Of a DNA stretch of 64,000 nt, positions 44,311 through 52,217 are shown piece by piece. How positions within the stretch are numbered: position 1 is the stretch's first letter; every line of letters starts with the position of its first letter. Location: contig JABSRZ010000004.1 in the NCBI GenBank assembly GCA_013214705.1, positions 1 to 64,000 of the forward strand, written 5' to 3'. The DNA is from Hyphomicrobiales bacterium (GTDB lineage: Bacteria > Pseudomonadota > Alphaproteobacteria > Rhizobiales > OSC116). Both the position numbers and the translations under genes were made by a program. The notes under the pieces were generated by a model. That model saw only the letters and a program-made list of their open reading frames with translations, had not been told where the DNA came from and searched no databases.

Positions 44311-44341
44311 TTGAAGGCAGAGCGCAAAGCCCCACCTTCAA
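44311..44341 (-). promoter_or_regulatory. Attenuator-like hairpin between rplL and rpoB
   Basis: TTGAAGG (44311-44317) pairs with CCTTCAA (44335-44341), with an inner GC/GC pair; on the minus strand it is followed by TATTTTTG. A second structure, AAATCGCACTC / GAGTGCGGTTT, lies around 44158-44209, and ATGCAA-N5-TTGCAT at about 44127-44143. The rplL-rpoB junction is where E. coli attenuates and processes the transcript, so a similar role is inferred. Confidence 0.5.
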
Positions 44342-44359
44342 TTTTATTCGCAATTGAAA

Positions 44360-44728
44360 TTATTTAATTTCAACAGTCGCGCCAGCAGCTTCTAGCTTGC
44401 CTTTAACGTCAGCGGCTTCTTCTTTAGTTACACCTTCTTTAACAACTTTAGGTGCACTTTCAACAAGATCTTTCGCTTCTTTCAGGCCAAGACCTGTTAG
44501 GCTACGAACTTCTTTAATCACGTTGATTTTCTTTTCGCCGAAAGAGGCTAGAATTACGTCGAATTCTGTTTGCTCTTCAACAGCTTCTGCAGGTCCAGCA
44601 GCGGCAGCAACAGCTACAGGTGCAGAAGCAGAAACGCCCCATTTGTCTTCAAGAAGTTTAGCAAGGTCTGCTGCTTCCATTACTGTCAATGCAGATAGTG
44701 TTTCTACGATTTTGTCGATATCAGCCAT
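44360..44728 (-). CDS. rplL: 50S ribosomal protein L7/L12
   Basis: The 122-aa acidic protein has an N-terminal dimerisation part ([20 protein letters not shown]-like), an Ala-rich hinge ([18 protein letters not shown]) and the C-terminal factor-binding domain [20 protein letters not shown] and [20 protein letters not shown]. It recruits translation factors. It follows rplJ after 88 bases. Confidence 0.98.
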   Translation of the reverse strand: MADIDKIVETLSALTVMEAADLAKLLEDKWGVSASAPVAVAAAAGPAEAVEEQTEFDVILASFGEKKINVIKEVRSLTGLGLKEAKDLVESAPKVVKEGVTKEEAADVKGKLEAAGATVEIK

Positions 44729-44816
44729 TTAATAAATCCTATTAGGTTTGATACATCATTAATGAATGGGTTATTCTTCATAACCCGATTATTCTATATA
44801 AGAGCCTTACGGCAAC

Positions 44817-45326
44817 TTAACCCTTATCAGCATAAGCGCCAATTACCCGCGCCACTTGGCCACCAGGTGCAGCAAGCACACCAGCGATTTTTGTAGCAGG
44901 AGCATTGATGAGACCAACAAGCTTACCACGAAGCTCGTCAAGTGAAGGCATAGAAGCAAGGCTCTTAACCCCCTTCTCATCAAGTATTGTTGTGCCCATT
45001 GCACCACCAAGAATAACGAAATCTTCGTTATCTTTAGCAAATGCAGCAGCCACTTTTGGCGCGGCAATCACGTCATCTGCATATGAGATAACAGTTTGCC
45101 CTACAAACAGGTCGGAAATACCTTCCATGTCTGTGCCTTTGAGAGCCAGCTTAACCAAACGGTTTTTGGCAACTTTAACAGTTGCGCCCGCAGCAGTTGA
45201 TCTACGACGTAGATCAGTCATTTGCTTAACCGAAAGACCTTTATAGTGGGCAACCACACACACGGCTTTAGTCGAAAACACGTCATGCAATGTAGCAATA
45301 AGCTTTTCTTTTTGTGCTCTATCCAC
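44817..45326 (-). CDS. rplJ: 50S ribosomal protein L10
   Basis: At 169 aa it has [60 protein letters not shown] and the C-terminal L12-binding helix region [19 protein letters not shown]. It forms the stalk base. With L12 it is expected to bind the leader upstream of its own gene. Confidence 0.98.
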   Translation of the reverse strand: MDRAQKEKLIATLHDVFSTKAVCVVAHYKGLSVKQMTDLRRRSTAAGATVKVAKNRLVKLALKGTDMEGISDLFVGQTVISYADDVIAAPKVAAAFAKDNEDFVILGGAMGTTILDEKGVKSLASMPSLDELRGKLVGLINAPATKIAGVLAAPGGQVARVIGAYADKG

Positions 45327-45600
45327 TAGCTTTCTCCAGTTTATGCAATCAACGCAAAAAATGCGCCAACCGCGTTGGCTTTAATTGCTTAATAAATTAA
45401 ACAATTTCTAAGCCTGTCCTGAGTTCGATGAAGTCAAACAAAACAGCCGTTATAAAATAACTGCCATTCGCTCGCCCCTATCTATTACTGGCAAAAATAT
45501 TTAATAAAATCACTCGCGCAATTTTAACCGGTAGTCTTGGACAGGACTGCCCGAACATTATCCCGTTCGAGCAATATTGAAGGGGCTATACCCCTTCAAA
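45327..45600 (-). promoter_or_regulatory. Structured rplA-rplJ spacer, candidate L10 autoregulatory leader
   Basis: This 293-base spacer holds the 9-bp perfect hairpin TTGAAGGGG-ctata-CCCCTTCAA (45577-45599) after rplA, without a T-tract. A long-range 7-bp helix CCTGTCC (45413-45419) / GGACAGG (45539-45545) encloses about 120 bases, and GCCAAC-N3-GTTGGC (45365-45379) lies near the rplJ start. A closed domain of this size in this place is what the L10-(L12)4 feedback leader of other bacteria looks like. Assignment is by position and structure only. Confidence 0.5.
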
Positions 45601-45619
45601 TTCATTACGTCAACCTAAT

Positions 45620-46312
45620 TTATGCAACAGTTGACAAATTAACCCGAATACCTGGGCCCATTGTCGAGCTTACAGATATACGTTGTAGATAAGTGCCTTT
45701 AACGCCAGATGGCTTAGCTTTAATCACCGCGCCAATAATGGTTTGTAGGTTGGCCAAAATATCAGCTTCAGAAAAGCTGGCTTTGCCAACACCAGCATGA
45801 ATAATGCCAGTTTTTTCAACGCGAAATTCAACCGAGCCAGATTTTGCGGCTTTAACAGCTTCAGCAACATTTGGTGTAACCGTACCAACACGCGGGTTAG
45901 GCATTAGACCACGTGGGCCCAATATCTTGCCCAAACGGCCAACAATAGGCATCATGTCTGGTGAAGCTATGCAACGGTCAAAGTCCATTTTTCCGCCTTG
46001 TATGGCTTCCATAAGGTCTTCAGCGCCAACAATGTCAGCACCAGCAGCTTTAGCTTCATCAGCTTTATCACCACGGGCAAACACAGCCACACGTATGTCT
46101 TTACCAGTACCAGCCGGCAAGTTACAAACGCCGCGAACCATTTGGTCTGCATGGCGAGGGTCAACACCTAGGTTGATGGCAACGTCAATGGTTTCGTCAA
46201 ATTTGGCCAAAGCAGCAGCTTTAACCAACTTAGCTGTATCAGCTAAAGAATATAGTGTATCTGAATCGATATTTTCGCGAGATTTAACAACGCGTTTTGC
46301 AAGTTTAGCCAT
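45620..46312 (-). CDS. rplA: 50S ribosomal protein L1
   Basis: The 230-aa protein has [60 protein letters not shown] and [21 protein letters not shown]1 forms the mobile stalk at the E site and usually represses the rplKA mRNA. It starts 2 bases after rplK. Confidence 0.99.
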   Translation of the reverse strand: MAKLAKRVVKSRENIDSDTLYSLADTAKLVKAAALAKFDETIDVAINLGVDPRHADQMVRGVCNLPAGTGKDIRVAVFARGDKADEAKAAGADIVGAEDLMEAIQGGKMDFDRCIASPDMMPIVGRLGKILGPRGLMPNPRVGTVTPNVAEAVKAAKSGSVEFRVEKTGIIHAGVGKASFSEADILANLQTIIGAVIKAKPSGVKGTYLQRISVSSTMGPGIRVNLSTVA

Positions 46313-46314
46313 GA

Positions 46315-46746
46315 TTATTTACCTTCCACATTAAAGCCCATTGAGCGTGCAGAACCGGCAATAATTAAGCCAGCTGCGTCAATGTCATTTGCACTAAGAT
46401 CTTTCATCTTAGCTTCGCCAATTTCGCGGCACTGAGCCATAGTCACTGTGGCGGTCATTTCACGGCCAGGGTGGTTAGAGCCAGATTTCACTTTGGCAGC
46501 TTTTTTCAAGTAATAAGATGCAGGCGCAGTCTTCACTTCAAAGCTAAATGATTTATCCTGATAAACAGTGATGATGGTCGGGCAAGGCATGCCTTTTTCA
46601 AGATCAGCTGTTTTGGCGTTAAACGCTTTACAGAATTCCATAATGTTAATTTGGCGTTGGCCTAGGGCCGGGCCAATTGGCGGGGATGGTGTTGCACTGG
46701 CAGCAGGCACTTGCAACTTTAGGTAACCTTCGACTTTTTTAGCCAT
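46315..46746 (-). CDS. rplK: 50S ribosomal protein L11
   Basis: The 143-aa protein has [40 protein letters not shown] and the C-terminal RNA-binding [20 protein letters not shown]. It is the GTPase-associated-centre protein bound by thiostrepton. Upstream, the strong ribosome site AAGGAAGGG can pair with CCCTTC about 20 bases before it, which could sequester it. Confidence 0.98.
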   Translation of the reverse strand: MAKKVEGYLKLQVPAASATPSPPIGPALGQRQINIMEFCKAFNAKTADLEKGMPCPTIITVYQDKSFSFEVKTAPASYYLKKAAKVKSGSNHPGREMTATVTMAQCREIGEAKMKDLSANDIDAAGLIIAGSARSMGFNVEGK

Positions 46747-46906
46747 TTTAATTTCCCTTCCTTATTTAAAAGGAGCTGAAGGGTTAAAGTGGTACGGTTG
46801 TTTAACAACAGGCTTCTCTGCTTTGCATTTCATCAAGATAAATCTCAACTCAATGTGTTAAACTTCCTCCCACAACAAATACACGATATAAAAATGTAAT
46901 AATTTC

Positions 46907-47446
46907 CTAAGAAATCATCACTTTTTCAACCTGTGTATACTCAAGTTCAACAGGGGTAGCCCTGCCAAAAATAGACACTGATACTTTAAGCCGGTGACGC
47001 TCTTCATCAACTTCATCCACCAGACCAGAGAATGAGGCAAACGGACCATCAGAAACTTTAACTTCTTCACCCACTTCGAATGAAATGGTGATTTCTGGCG
47101 CTTCAACACCTTTTTCAACCTGACCAAGAATGCGCTCGGCTTCTTTTTCGGTAATCGGTTGAGGTTTGTTATTTGCACCCAAAAAGCCAGTTACTTTTGG
47201 TGTATCTTTAATCAATAAATGCGCCGCATCGGTCATTTCCATTTTCACCAGCACATAACCCGGGAAAAATTTGCGTTCAGATATTACTTTTTTACCACGG
47301 CGAATTTCGGCCACTTCTTCTTTAGGCACCAAAACTTCCTCAAACAAATGAGTCAAGCCTTTGCGCTCTGCTTCACGTGTAATAGATTCTGCAACTTTGC
47401 CTTCAAAGTTCGAGTAAGCTTGCACAATATACCAGCGTTTTGCCAT
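46907..47446 (-). CDS. nusG: Transcription antitermination/termination factor NusG
   Basis: The 179-aa protein starts MAKRWYIVQAYSNFEGKVAE with the NGN domain (FFPGYVLVKMEMTDAAHLLI) and ends with the KOW domain (FEVGEEVKVSDGPFASFSGL, VSIFGRATPVELEYTQVEKV). It links RNA polymerase to Rho or to ribosomal S10. It follows secE after 45 bases; the 160-base spacer to rplK shows no clear promoter. Confidence 0.98.
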   Translation of the reverse strand: MAKRWYIVQAYSNFEGKVAESITREAERKGLTHLFEEVLVPKEEVAEIRRGKKVISERKFFPGYVLVKMEMTDAAHLLIKDTPKVTGFLGANNKPQPITEKEAERILGQVEKGVEAPEITISFEVGEEVKVSDGPFASFSGLVDEVDEERHRLKVSVSIFGRATPVELEYTQVEKVMIS

Positions 47447-47491
47447 GGTTATAATCCCGTTTAAATTTCTAATAAATTATTGCAGTTAGCT

Positions 47492-47683
47492 TTATATGCC
47501 CAGCAACAAGCCAACGCCCCAGCTAAACACTTTATCCGCCAATAAAAAGAATATCGCCGCCAAAGTGGCCATTATAAACACCATAATAGTGGTCACAATT
47601 GTTTCGCGCCGTGTAGGCCAGACAACGCGTCTTGCCTCGGCACTCACTTCTTTTGCAAATTTAACAGGAGACTTTTTAGCCAT
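47492..47683 (-). CDS. secE: Protein translocase subunit SecE
   Basis: This is a short single-membrane-span SecE of 63 aa from ATG 47683 (MAKKSPVKFAKEVSAEARRV). The conserved amphipathic stretch RRVVWPTRRETIVTTIMVFI leads into one transmembrane helix. The five extra N-terminal codons in the frame up to 47698 lack a better ribosome site. It clamps SecY in the translocon. It heads the minus-strand block. Confidence 0.95.
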   Translation of the reverse strand: MAKKSPVKFAKEVSAEARRVVWPTRRETIVTTIMVFIMATLAAIFFLLADKVFSWGVGLLLGI

Positions 47684-47700
47684 ACTATTCACCAACAATA

Positions 47701-47736
47701 AAAAGCCCGCTTTATACCTCTAATGCAAGGTAAAGC
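47701..47736 (-). terminator. Terminator-like hairpin in the secE leader
   Basis: On the minus strand, GCTTTACC (47729-47736) can pair with GGTATAAAGC (47709-47718) with one bulge; it is followed by GGGCTTTTTATT. This lies only about 20 bases before the secE start, so it could be an attenuator or the end of an upstream short transcript. Confidence 0.4.
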
Positions 47737-47813
47737 AGACAGATTCATATAATTATTGGTGGCTTATGACATGCTTTTATGGGTCAAGCAAGCATAAACA
47801 CGATAATTCACCC

Positions 47814-47842
47814 AAATTATGCAAGTTTTTTTACCCCGTCAA
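47814..47842 (-). promoter_or_regulatory. Probable promoter upstream of secE-nusG
   Basis: Minus-strand TTGACG (47837-47842) is followed by TAATTT after 17 bases (47814-47819) or CATAAT after 15 (47816-47821). It is the best promoter match in the 301 bases upstream of secE. No tRNA-Trp or second tuf, the usual neighbours here, was found between it and 47985. Confidence 0.45.
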
Positions 47843-47938
47843 TATTTTTAATTTTTCACCCTCAGAATCTAGTTTGTTGGGATTTGTGATCCACGTCATA
47901 GACGCGTGCTAACGAATCCTCATAAATCAAATCCCAAA

Positions 47939-47974
47939 ACTTAATTTCAAAAACCAAGACTTAATTTCAAAAAT
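47939..47974. repeat. Short tandem duplication before FMN reductase gene
   Basis: A 20-base unit beginning ACTTAATTTCAAAAA occurs twice in tandem (47939-47958 and, shortened, 47959-47974), directly before the Shine-Dalgarno of the gene at 47985. The copy nearest the gene ends in TAGAGG, which forms the ribosome site. It looks like a recent slippage duplication. Confidence 0.7.
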
Positions 47975-47984
47975 AGAGGATCAA

Positions 47985-48656
47985 ATGACAAATCTACTTT
48001 TCATCGCCGGCAGCAGCCGCAAACAATCATTCAACAAACAATTGGCAAATGCCGCGCTAAAAACTGTGCAGCAAAGCCCAGGTGCCACAAACATCACCAC
48101 CCGCTATATCGATTTGGCTCATTTCGACATCCCGCTATATAATGGCGATCTAGAAGACGAGTTTGGCATACCGGCCGACGCGCTTAGATTGGCCGCCATA
48201 TTCACCATGCAAGATGGCATATTCATCGCCTCACCCGAATATAATGGGGTCTATTCGGCTTTGCTCAAAAACACCATAGATTGGATGTTTCGCGCCATTG
48301 GCCATCACATTGGCGATGACATCGGCGATGACAATGCCTATGACAAAGGTGATGATATTGAACCATTTAAAGATAAAGTTATTTGCCTAGCCGCGGCATC
48401 CACATTAGATGGCGGCGGCGCGCGTGGGCTTATCCAATTGCGCACGCTTATGGGTTATATGCATAGCCATGTCATTCCCAATCAATTCACATTGGGCAAT
48501 GCCGACCAAGCATTTAATGCCAATGGCAACATAACCGATCAAACCAAACAAGCTTGCCTAGAGCAGGTGTTAGGTCAATTTGTTGCCACCACAACCGCTC
48601 TAAGCGGCTCCGAACTTGACCAAAACTTAGCCCAAACAACATTAGCCTATTTATAA
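47985..48656 (+). CDS. NADPH-dependent FMN reductase family protein (paralog 1)
   Basis: The 223-aa flavodoxin-like protein has the FMN phosphate-loop LLFIAGSSRKQSFNKQLANA, the DLAHFDIPLYNGDLE segment and the flavin-contact motif IASPEYNGVYSALLKNTIDW. Family members reduce FMN, quinones, azo compounds or chromate with NAD(P)H; the substrate here is unknown. It is about 28 residues longer than its neighbour at 48742, partly through an Asp-rich insert (IGDDIGDDNAYDKGDD) encoded by a 12-base tandem repeat. The two genes probably arose by duplication. Confidence 0.88.
   Translation: MTNLLFIAGSSRKQSFNKQLANAALKTVQQSPGATNITTRYIDLAHFDIPLYNGDLEDEFGIPADALRLAAIFTMQDGIFIASPEYNGVYSALLKNTIDWMFRAIGHHIGDDIGDDNAYDKGDDIEPFKDKVICLAAASTLDGGGARGLIQLRTLMGYMHSHVIPNQFTLGNADQAFNANGNITDQTKQACLEQVLGQFVATTTALSGSELDQNLAQTTLAYL
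48309..48356 (+). repeat. In-frame 12-base tandem repeat coding for an Asp-rich insert
   Basis: Four consecutive 12-base units (starting 48309, 48321, 48333, 48345) follow the pattern ATYGGCGATGAC with decay in the third and fourth. They encode IGDD-IGDD-NAYD-KGDD within FMN reductase paralog 1 and are absent from paralog 2. The unit length is a multiple of three, so copy-number changes would keep the frame. Confidence 0.75.
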
Positions 48657-48741
48657 CCGTTATATGCCTGTCAGCCAGTTCAATCAAAGGTTGACAGATG
48701 GCGCGCAATACATAGTATAGCCTCAATTTTGGAGATATATT

Positions 48742-49329
48742 ATGATTAAATTGGTGTTTTTTGCTGGCAGTAGCCGTAGCGATTCGCTTAACAAACGCTT
48801 GGCAAAAGCCGCGGCAACTGCCGCCAAAAGTGCCACCAGAGGTGTCCCCAACGGCCCCGAAGTCGAAACCACATTCATCGACCTTGCCGATTTTGACATC
48901 CCGATGTTTAATGGCGATTTAGAACATGAACTTGGCAAACCGGTTGACGTCGTAAAGCTCAAAGCCATGCTGGCCGATTGTGATGGCATATTCATCGCCT
49001 CGCCCGAATATAATGGCGCTTATACCGGCCTGCTCAAAAATACCGTAGATTGGATGTCGCGTAATATTGGTGGCCAAGAAATCACCCCGTTTAAAGATGC
49101 CACCATCGCCATTTGCTCTGCCTCTCCCGGCCCGCGCGGTGGCCTTGCCAGCCTGTCGCCCTTGCGCCTATTGCTCAGCCACATTGGCAGCATGGTCATC
49201 CCAAGCCAAGCCGCTTTCGGCGGCGCTACATTTAACGATGATGGCAGCCTAAAAGATGAAAAACAGCAAAAATTATTAGACGCCGTATTAACAAACCTAA
49301 TCAAAACCGCCAAAGCGCTAAAAAGCTAG
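48742..49329 (+). CDS. NADPH-dependent FMN reductase family protein (paralog 2)
   Basis: The 195-aa protein has the same marks as the preceding gene: LVFFAGSSRSDSLNKRLAKA, DLADFDIPMFNGDLEHELGK and IASPEYNGAYTGLLKNTVDW. Its WMSRNIGGQEITPFKDA region is compact and lacks the Asp-rich repeat. It begins 85 bases after paralog 1 with GGAG before the ATG, so the two are possibly co-transcribed. Function is a flavin-dependent oxidoreductase of unknown substrate. Confidence 0.9.
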   Translation: MIKLVFFAGSSRSDSLNKRLAKAAATAAKSATRGVPNGPEVETTFIDLADFDIPMFNGDLEHELGKPVDVVKLKAMLADCDGIFIASPEYNGAYTGLLKNTVDWMSRNIGGQEITPFKDATIAICSASPGPRGGLASLSPLRLLLSHIGSMVIPSQAAFGGATFNDDGSLKDEKQQKLLDAVLTNLIKTAKALKS

Positions 49330-49334
49330 CATAA

Positions 49335-49634
49335 TCAGCTTTCGCCACCAACTCGAATGGTGTATTCACGCGCTAGGCCGTCCGAAGCCGCAAACCAAGC
49401 AGACGCCTTAGCTCGCGTCTGGTGGTCATCAAATGTCGCTTGGTTAGTGAATATTTCAGACACTAAAAACCGCCCCTCAACGGTTTTGCAGGGTATCACT
49501 TCAAACGACACACAACCAACTTCTTCACGAGTGAGGTCAATATGAATGACCAGCGCCGCTTCAACGGTTGCCATTCGATCCGCAGGCACATCAATATAAC
49601 CATCCAAATGAATTCTCTGATCTTCAGTCATCAC
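49335..49634 (-). CDS. Antibiotic biosynthesis monooxygenase (ABM) domain protein
   Basis: This 99-aa protein is a single ferredoxin-like ABM domain (GYIDVPADRMATVEAALVIH, EEVGCVSFEVIPCKTVEGRF, VSEIFTNQATFDDHQTRAKA). Relatives such as YgiN act as quinol monooxygenases or simply bind small ligands. It is convergent with the FMN reductase pair, 5 bases from paralog 2. A redox link with those genes is suggestive but unproven. Confidence 0.82.
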   Translation of the reverse strand: MMTEDQRIHLDGYIDVPADRMATVEAALVIHIDLTREEVGCVSFEVIPCKTVEGRFLVSEIFTNQATFDDHQTRAKASAWFAASDGLAREYTIRVGGES

Positions 49635-49664
49635 AAGTCTCCAATATCACACTCATCCGAGGCG

Positions 49665-49964
49665 CTAAGCAGCTTCACTATCAATCTTCTTAAGGCCTTT
49701 TTGTATTTTACCGGCATTTTTGCGGATGCTAAATTCGTCATAATTGGCTTGCATTCTCAACCAATTGCCAGCTGTAGAGCCTAAAACCACCTCAAGTCTT
49801 AATGCCATTTCAGGCGATATTGACGCGCCTTCATTATTCAACAGATTATTCAGCGTTTGGCGCGCAACCTTAAGCGCCTTAGCCGCCGCCGTCACCGTAA
49901 TTTCCAACTCATCCAGCATATTTTTAATCATTTCACCGGGTCGACTAGGTTTCGCCATACTCAT
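49665..49964 (-). CDS. HigA/VapI-type HTH antitoxin-like regulator, no toxin partner
   Basis: At 99 aa from ATG 49964 (spacing of 6 bases from GGAG; earlier in-frame starts overlap the Shine-Dalgarno), it has the HigA N-terminal motif KPSRPGEMIKNMLDELEI and an XRE helix-turn-helix ITVTAAAKALKVARQTLNNL. GNWLRMQANYDEFSIRKNAG follows, all typical of HigA addiction-module antidotes. HigB toxin genes normally precede higA, but no RelE-like frame occurs in the 124 bases upstream on this strand. It is either an orphan antitoxin or a stand-alone repressor. Confidence 0.82.
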   Translation of the reverse strand: MSMAKPSRPGEMIKNMLDELEITVTAAAKALKVARQTLNNLLNNEGASISPEMALRLEVVLGSTAGNWLRMQANYDEFSIRKNAGKIQKGLKKIDSEAA

Positions 49965-50016
49965 ATTCATCTCCTTCAATGATATCTAAAAATTAGTGGC
50001 CCAAAATTTGTTAAAT

Positions 50017-50062
50017 ATTGTATCACACAATTTGTTGACTGTATTCGCTAATATCTTACAGT
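50017..50062 (+). promoter_or_regulatory. Promoter and operator-like dyad between HigA gene and 141-aa protein gene
   Basis: ATTGT-atcac-ACAAT (50017-50031) is a perfect 5-bp inverted repeat beside a plus-strand promoter TTGACT (50035-50040) and TACAGT (50057-50062, 16-base spacing). Antitoxins of the HigA type usually bind a dyad in their own promoter region, so this is a candidate site controlling one or both divergent genes. Confidence 0.4.
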
Positions 50063-50088
50063 ATAAGCTAACTTTGGGAGCTGTATCG

Positions 50089-50514
50089 ATGCAATCAATA
50101 AAAAACATATGGCAAAAAATGCCGCGTTTATTTAAACTATTCATCTTTTTAGGTTTAGTGGCGTGGTTCATTGGGTATGGTGTGGGAGAACAGATAAACA
50201 ATCAAACTGAAATTGTGAAAAAACTTTCATACAATGATCTTGTTATAGCTGTTGGAGTTGCTGTCACAGTTGATGGAATGTGCAATGACATTACCTTTTG
50301 GCCAAATTCCCTTGGGTATGTTCTAAGCCTGAAAGATATATCATGGGACAGCTTGACAAACGAAACAGGAGACAATTATGATTTATTCATGTCTTCAGTT
50401 TCAAGAACTCGATCAAGATTGGGGACCCCACCAACAGATGCAAACTGCAACGAATTTATGCAACTATTTGGCGACAACGGAACTTTTATCCCTAATTTTC
50501 TAGACTTTAAATAA
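50089..50514 (+). CDS. Small membrane-anchored protein of unknown function
   Basis: At 141 aa from ATG 50089, with GGGAG 8 bases upstream; the frame extends to 49996 but those codons lie in the promoter. Residues about 12-28 (LFKLFIFLGLVAWFIGYGVG) form a single N-terminal hydrophobic segment preceded by basic residues, so the rest is probably periplasmic. The mature part has two cysteines (GMCNDITFW and DANCNEFMQLF) that may form a disulfide. I recognise no family. It is divergent from the HigA-like gene and convergent with bioZ. Confidence 0.62.
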   Translation: MQSIKNIWQKMPRLFKLFIFLGLVAWFIGYGVGEQINNQTEIVKKLSYNDLVIAVGVAVTVDGMCNDITFWPNSLGYVLSLKDISWDSLTNETGDNYDLFMSSVSRTRSRLGTPPTDANCNEFMQLFGDNGTFIPNFLDFK

Positions 50515-50552
50515 TAGCCAAATATGGTTCAACTCAGCCACTTTTTCGGTGG

Positions 50553-51533
50553 CTAGACCCGCAACAAAGTCGCTCCGCCAATAAAGCCTGCGCCTATAGT
50601 GGCCATTAATATAATGTCATTTGGCTTAATCAACCCACGTTGGTGATATAAAGACAGTGTCAAAGGTATAGTCGCGGCGCTACTATTGCCATATTTATCG
50701 AGGCTAATCGCCACCTTGCTGGCCTCAATCGCCAACCTATCACTCACTTTGTTGATAATGCGTATATTGGCCTGGTGCGGTATAAAATGCTGAATATCAG
50801 CAGCGCCAATATTTGCCTCGTTTAGGCAATGCTGGCTCACATCGCTCATCATCTCCACCGCATGGGCAAACACTTTTTTGCCGTCCTGCATGGTCATGCG
50901 GGTGTCCATAAGCTGGGTATCATCACTAAATGGTTGGCGCGAGCCACCGGCGGGTATTTTTATCAAATCATAATCTGTCGCGTCCGACACCAATTTTGCC
51001 GACAATATGCAGCTTTTGGCATCTGGCTTGGGCGCCAGCACCACCGCCCCCGCGCCATCAGCAAACAATATCGCACTGGCTATTTCATCGGGGTTTATAC
51101 GTTTGCTCAATATATTTGCCGCCACAATTAACACCGGCTTGTTTTGAGTTTGCACAAACCCATCGCCCAAGGTCAAAGCGTATAAAAACCCACTACACGC
51201 CCCGGCAAGGTCAATAGCACCGGCATTGGCCAGCCCCAATTTATGTGCCAATAAGGGCGCAGATGGTGGCAATAAATGGTCAGGCGTGCTGGTGGCTAAC
51301 AACAGCATGGCAAATTCATCTAAACCATAGCCGCTTTGCTCTATGGCCATTTTGGCCGCCCCATAGGCAATGTCGGTTAAGGCTTGGTCATCATTCACGT
51401 AACGCCGTTCACAAATGCCCGAGCGTTTTTCAATCCAACCGGCATCAAGGCCAAATCTAGCCTCAATTTCACTATTTTTAATAATATTATCAGGCACATA
51501 ATGCCCAAAACCAATTATCTGGCTGCCATTCAT
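50553..51533 (-). CDS. bioZ: 3-oxopimeloyl-ACP synthase BioZ (FabH-like KAS III)
   Basis: The 326-aa protein is a beta-ketoacyl-ACP synthase III with Cys113 in LAGACSGFLYA, His253 in PHQAN and Asn283 in YGNSSAAT. FabH and BioZ share these residues. The assignment rests on the gene following bioF and bioD on the same strand. In Alphaproteobacteria BioZ condenses glutaryl-CoA with malonyl-ACP to start pimeloyl-ACP synthesis for biotin, replacing BioC/BioH. It starts 30 bases after bioD. A housekeeping FabH is the alternative; I judge BioZ more likely. Confidence 0.8.
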   Translation of the reverse strand: MNGSQIIGFGHYVPDNIIKNSEIEARFGLDAGWIEKRSGICERRYVNDDQALTDIAYGAAKMAIEQSGYGLDEFAMLLLATSTPDHLLPPSAPLLAHKLGLANAGAIDLAGACSGFLYALTLGDGFVQTQNKPVLIVAANILSKRINPDEIASAILFADGAGAVVLAPKPDAKSCILSAKLVSDATDYDLIKIPAGGSRQPFSDDTQLMDTRMTMQDGKKVFAHAVEMMSDVSQHCLNEANIGAADIQHFIPHQANIRIINKVSDRLAIEASKVAISLDKYGNSSAATIPLTLSLYHQRGLIKPNDIILMATIGAGFIGGATLLRV

Positions 51534-51563
51534 ATTAACTCATCCACCGCTGCATCAATTTTT

Positions 51564-52217
51564 TCATAATTTCATTAATTCCAGCCGAATTTCAGCCTGG
51601 ATAGCCGCTAATAAGCTTTCGCGGGTCAGCGGGTTTAAAATCGGCAAACGGCCCAAATCAGGCACATTTGCAAATTCGATAATGGTTTGTTGGCTATCTA
51701 TATTCTCATCACCAATAAATACAATGCCCATAATGGCGATGCCTGCATCTTTAAGCGCTTTGACCGATAATAAACTGTGGTTAATAGTGCCCAAACTGGT
51801 GCGCGCGCATAAAATAGTCGGCACACCCCATGTGGCAAACATATCAATGGCCAAAATGCCGCCTTGGCCATTTGAGTCTGGCCGCTTTAACGGCACCATC
51901 AATCCGCCAGCCGCTTCAATAATTAAATGTCCACCACCACTAATTTCAGGTATGGTTAGGTTTCCCAACTCTAGCTCAACATTATCTTGTTCGGCCGCAT
52001 AATGTGGCGATGCCGGGGTGGCCAACTTATACGCCTCGGGCACTATTGGCTGGCCAGAAAATCTGGCCACCACCTCACTATCAGTACCCGCATCAAAACC
52101 CGCTTGTATCGGTTTCCAATATGTGGCGTTGAGCGCTGCGGTCAGTCCGGCGGCAAAAATGGTTTTGCCAACATCCGTATCTGTACCGGTAATTAATATG
52201 TTTTTTTGGCTAATCAT
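51564..52217 (-). CDS. bioD: Dethiobiotin synthetase
   Basis: The 217-aa protein starts MISQKNILITGTDTDVGKTI with the P-loop GTDTDVGKT, and has WKPIQAGFDAGTDS with the substrate lysine, and IIEAAGGLMVPLKRPD. It closes the ureido ring of biotin from diaminopelargonate, CO2 and ATP. Its start overlaps the end of bioF by 8 bases, so the two are translationally coupled. Confidence 0.93.
   Translation of the reverse strand: MISQKNILITGTDTDVGKTIFAAGLTAALNATYWKPIQAGFDAGTDSEVVARFSGQPIVPEAYKLATPASPHYAAEQDNVELELGNLTIPEISGGGHLIIEAAGGLMVPLKRPDSNGQGGILAIDMFATWGVPTILCARTSLGTINHSLLSVKALKDAGIAIMGIVFIGDENIDSQQTIIEFANVPDLGRLPILNPLTRESLLAAIQAEIRLELMKL

Noticed and set aside
47700-47984. tRNA-Trp or second tuf gene upstream of secE
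   Set aside because: No cloverleaf or EF-Tu coding sequence can be found in this spacer.
49965-50300. HigB toxin gene next to the HigA-like gene
   Set aside because: The minus-strand frame here (about 49986-50201) is Cys- and Asn-rich, antisense to the 141-aa gene, and has no RelE/HigB-like motifs.
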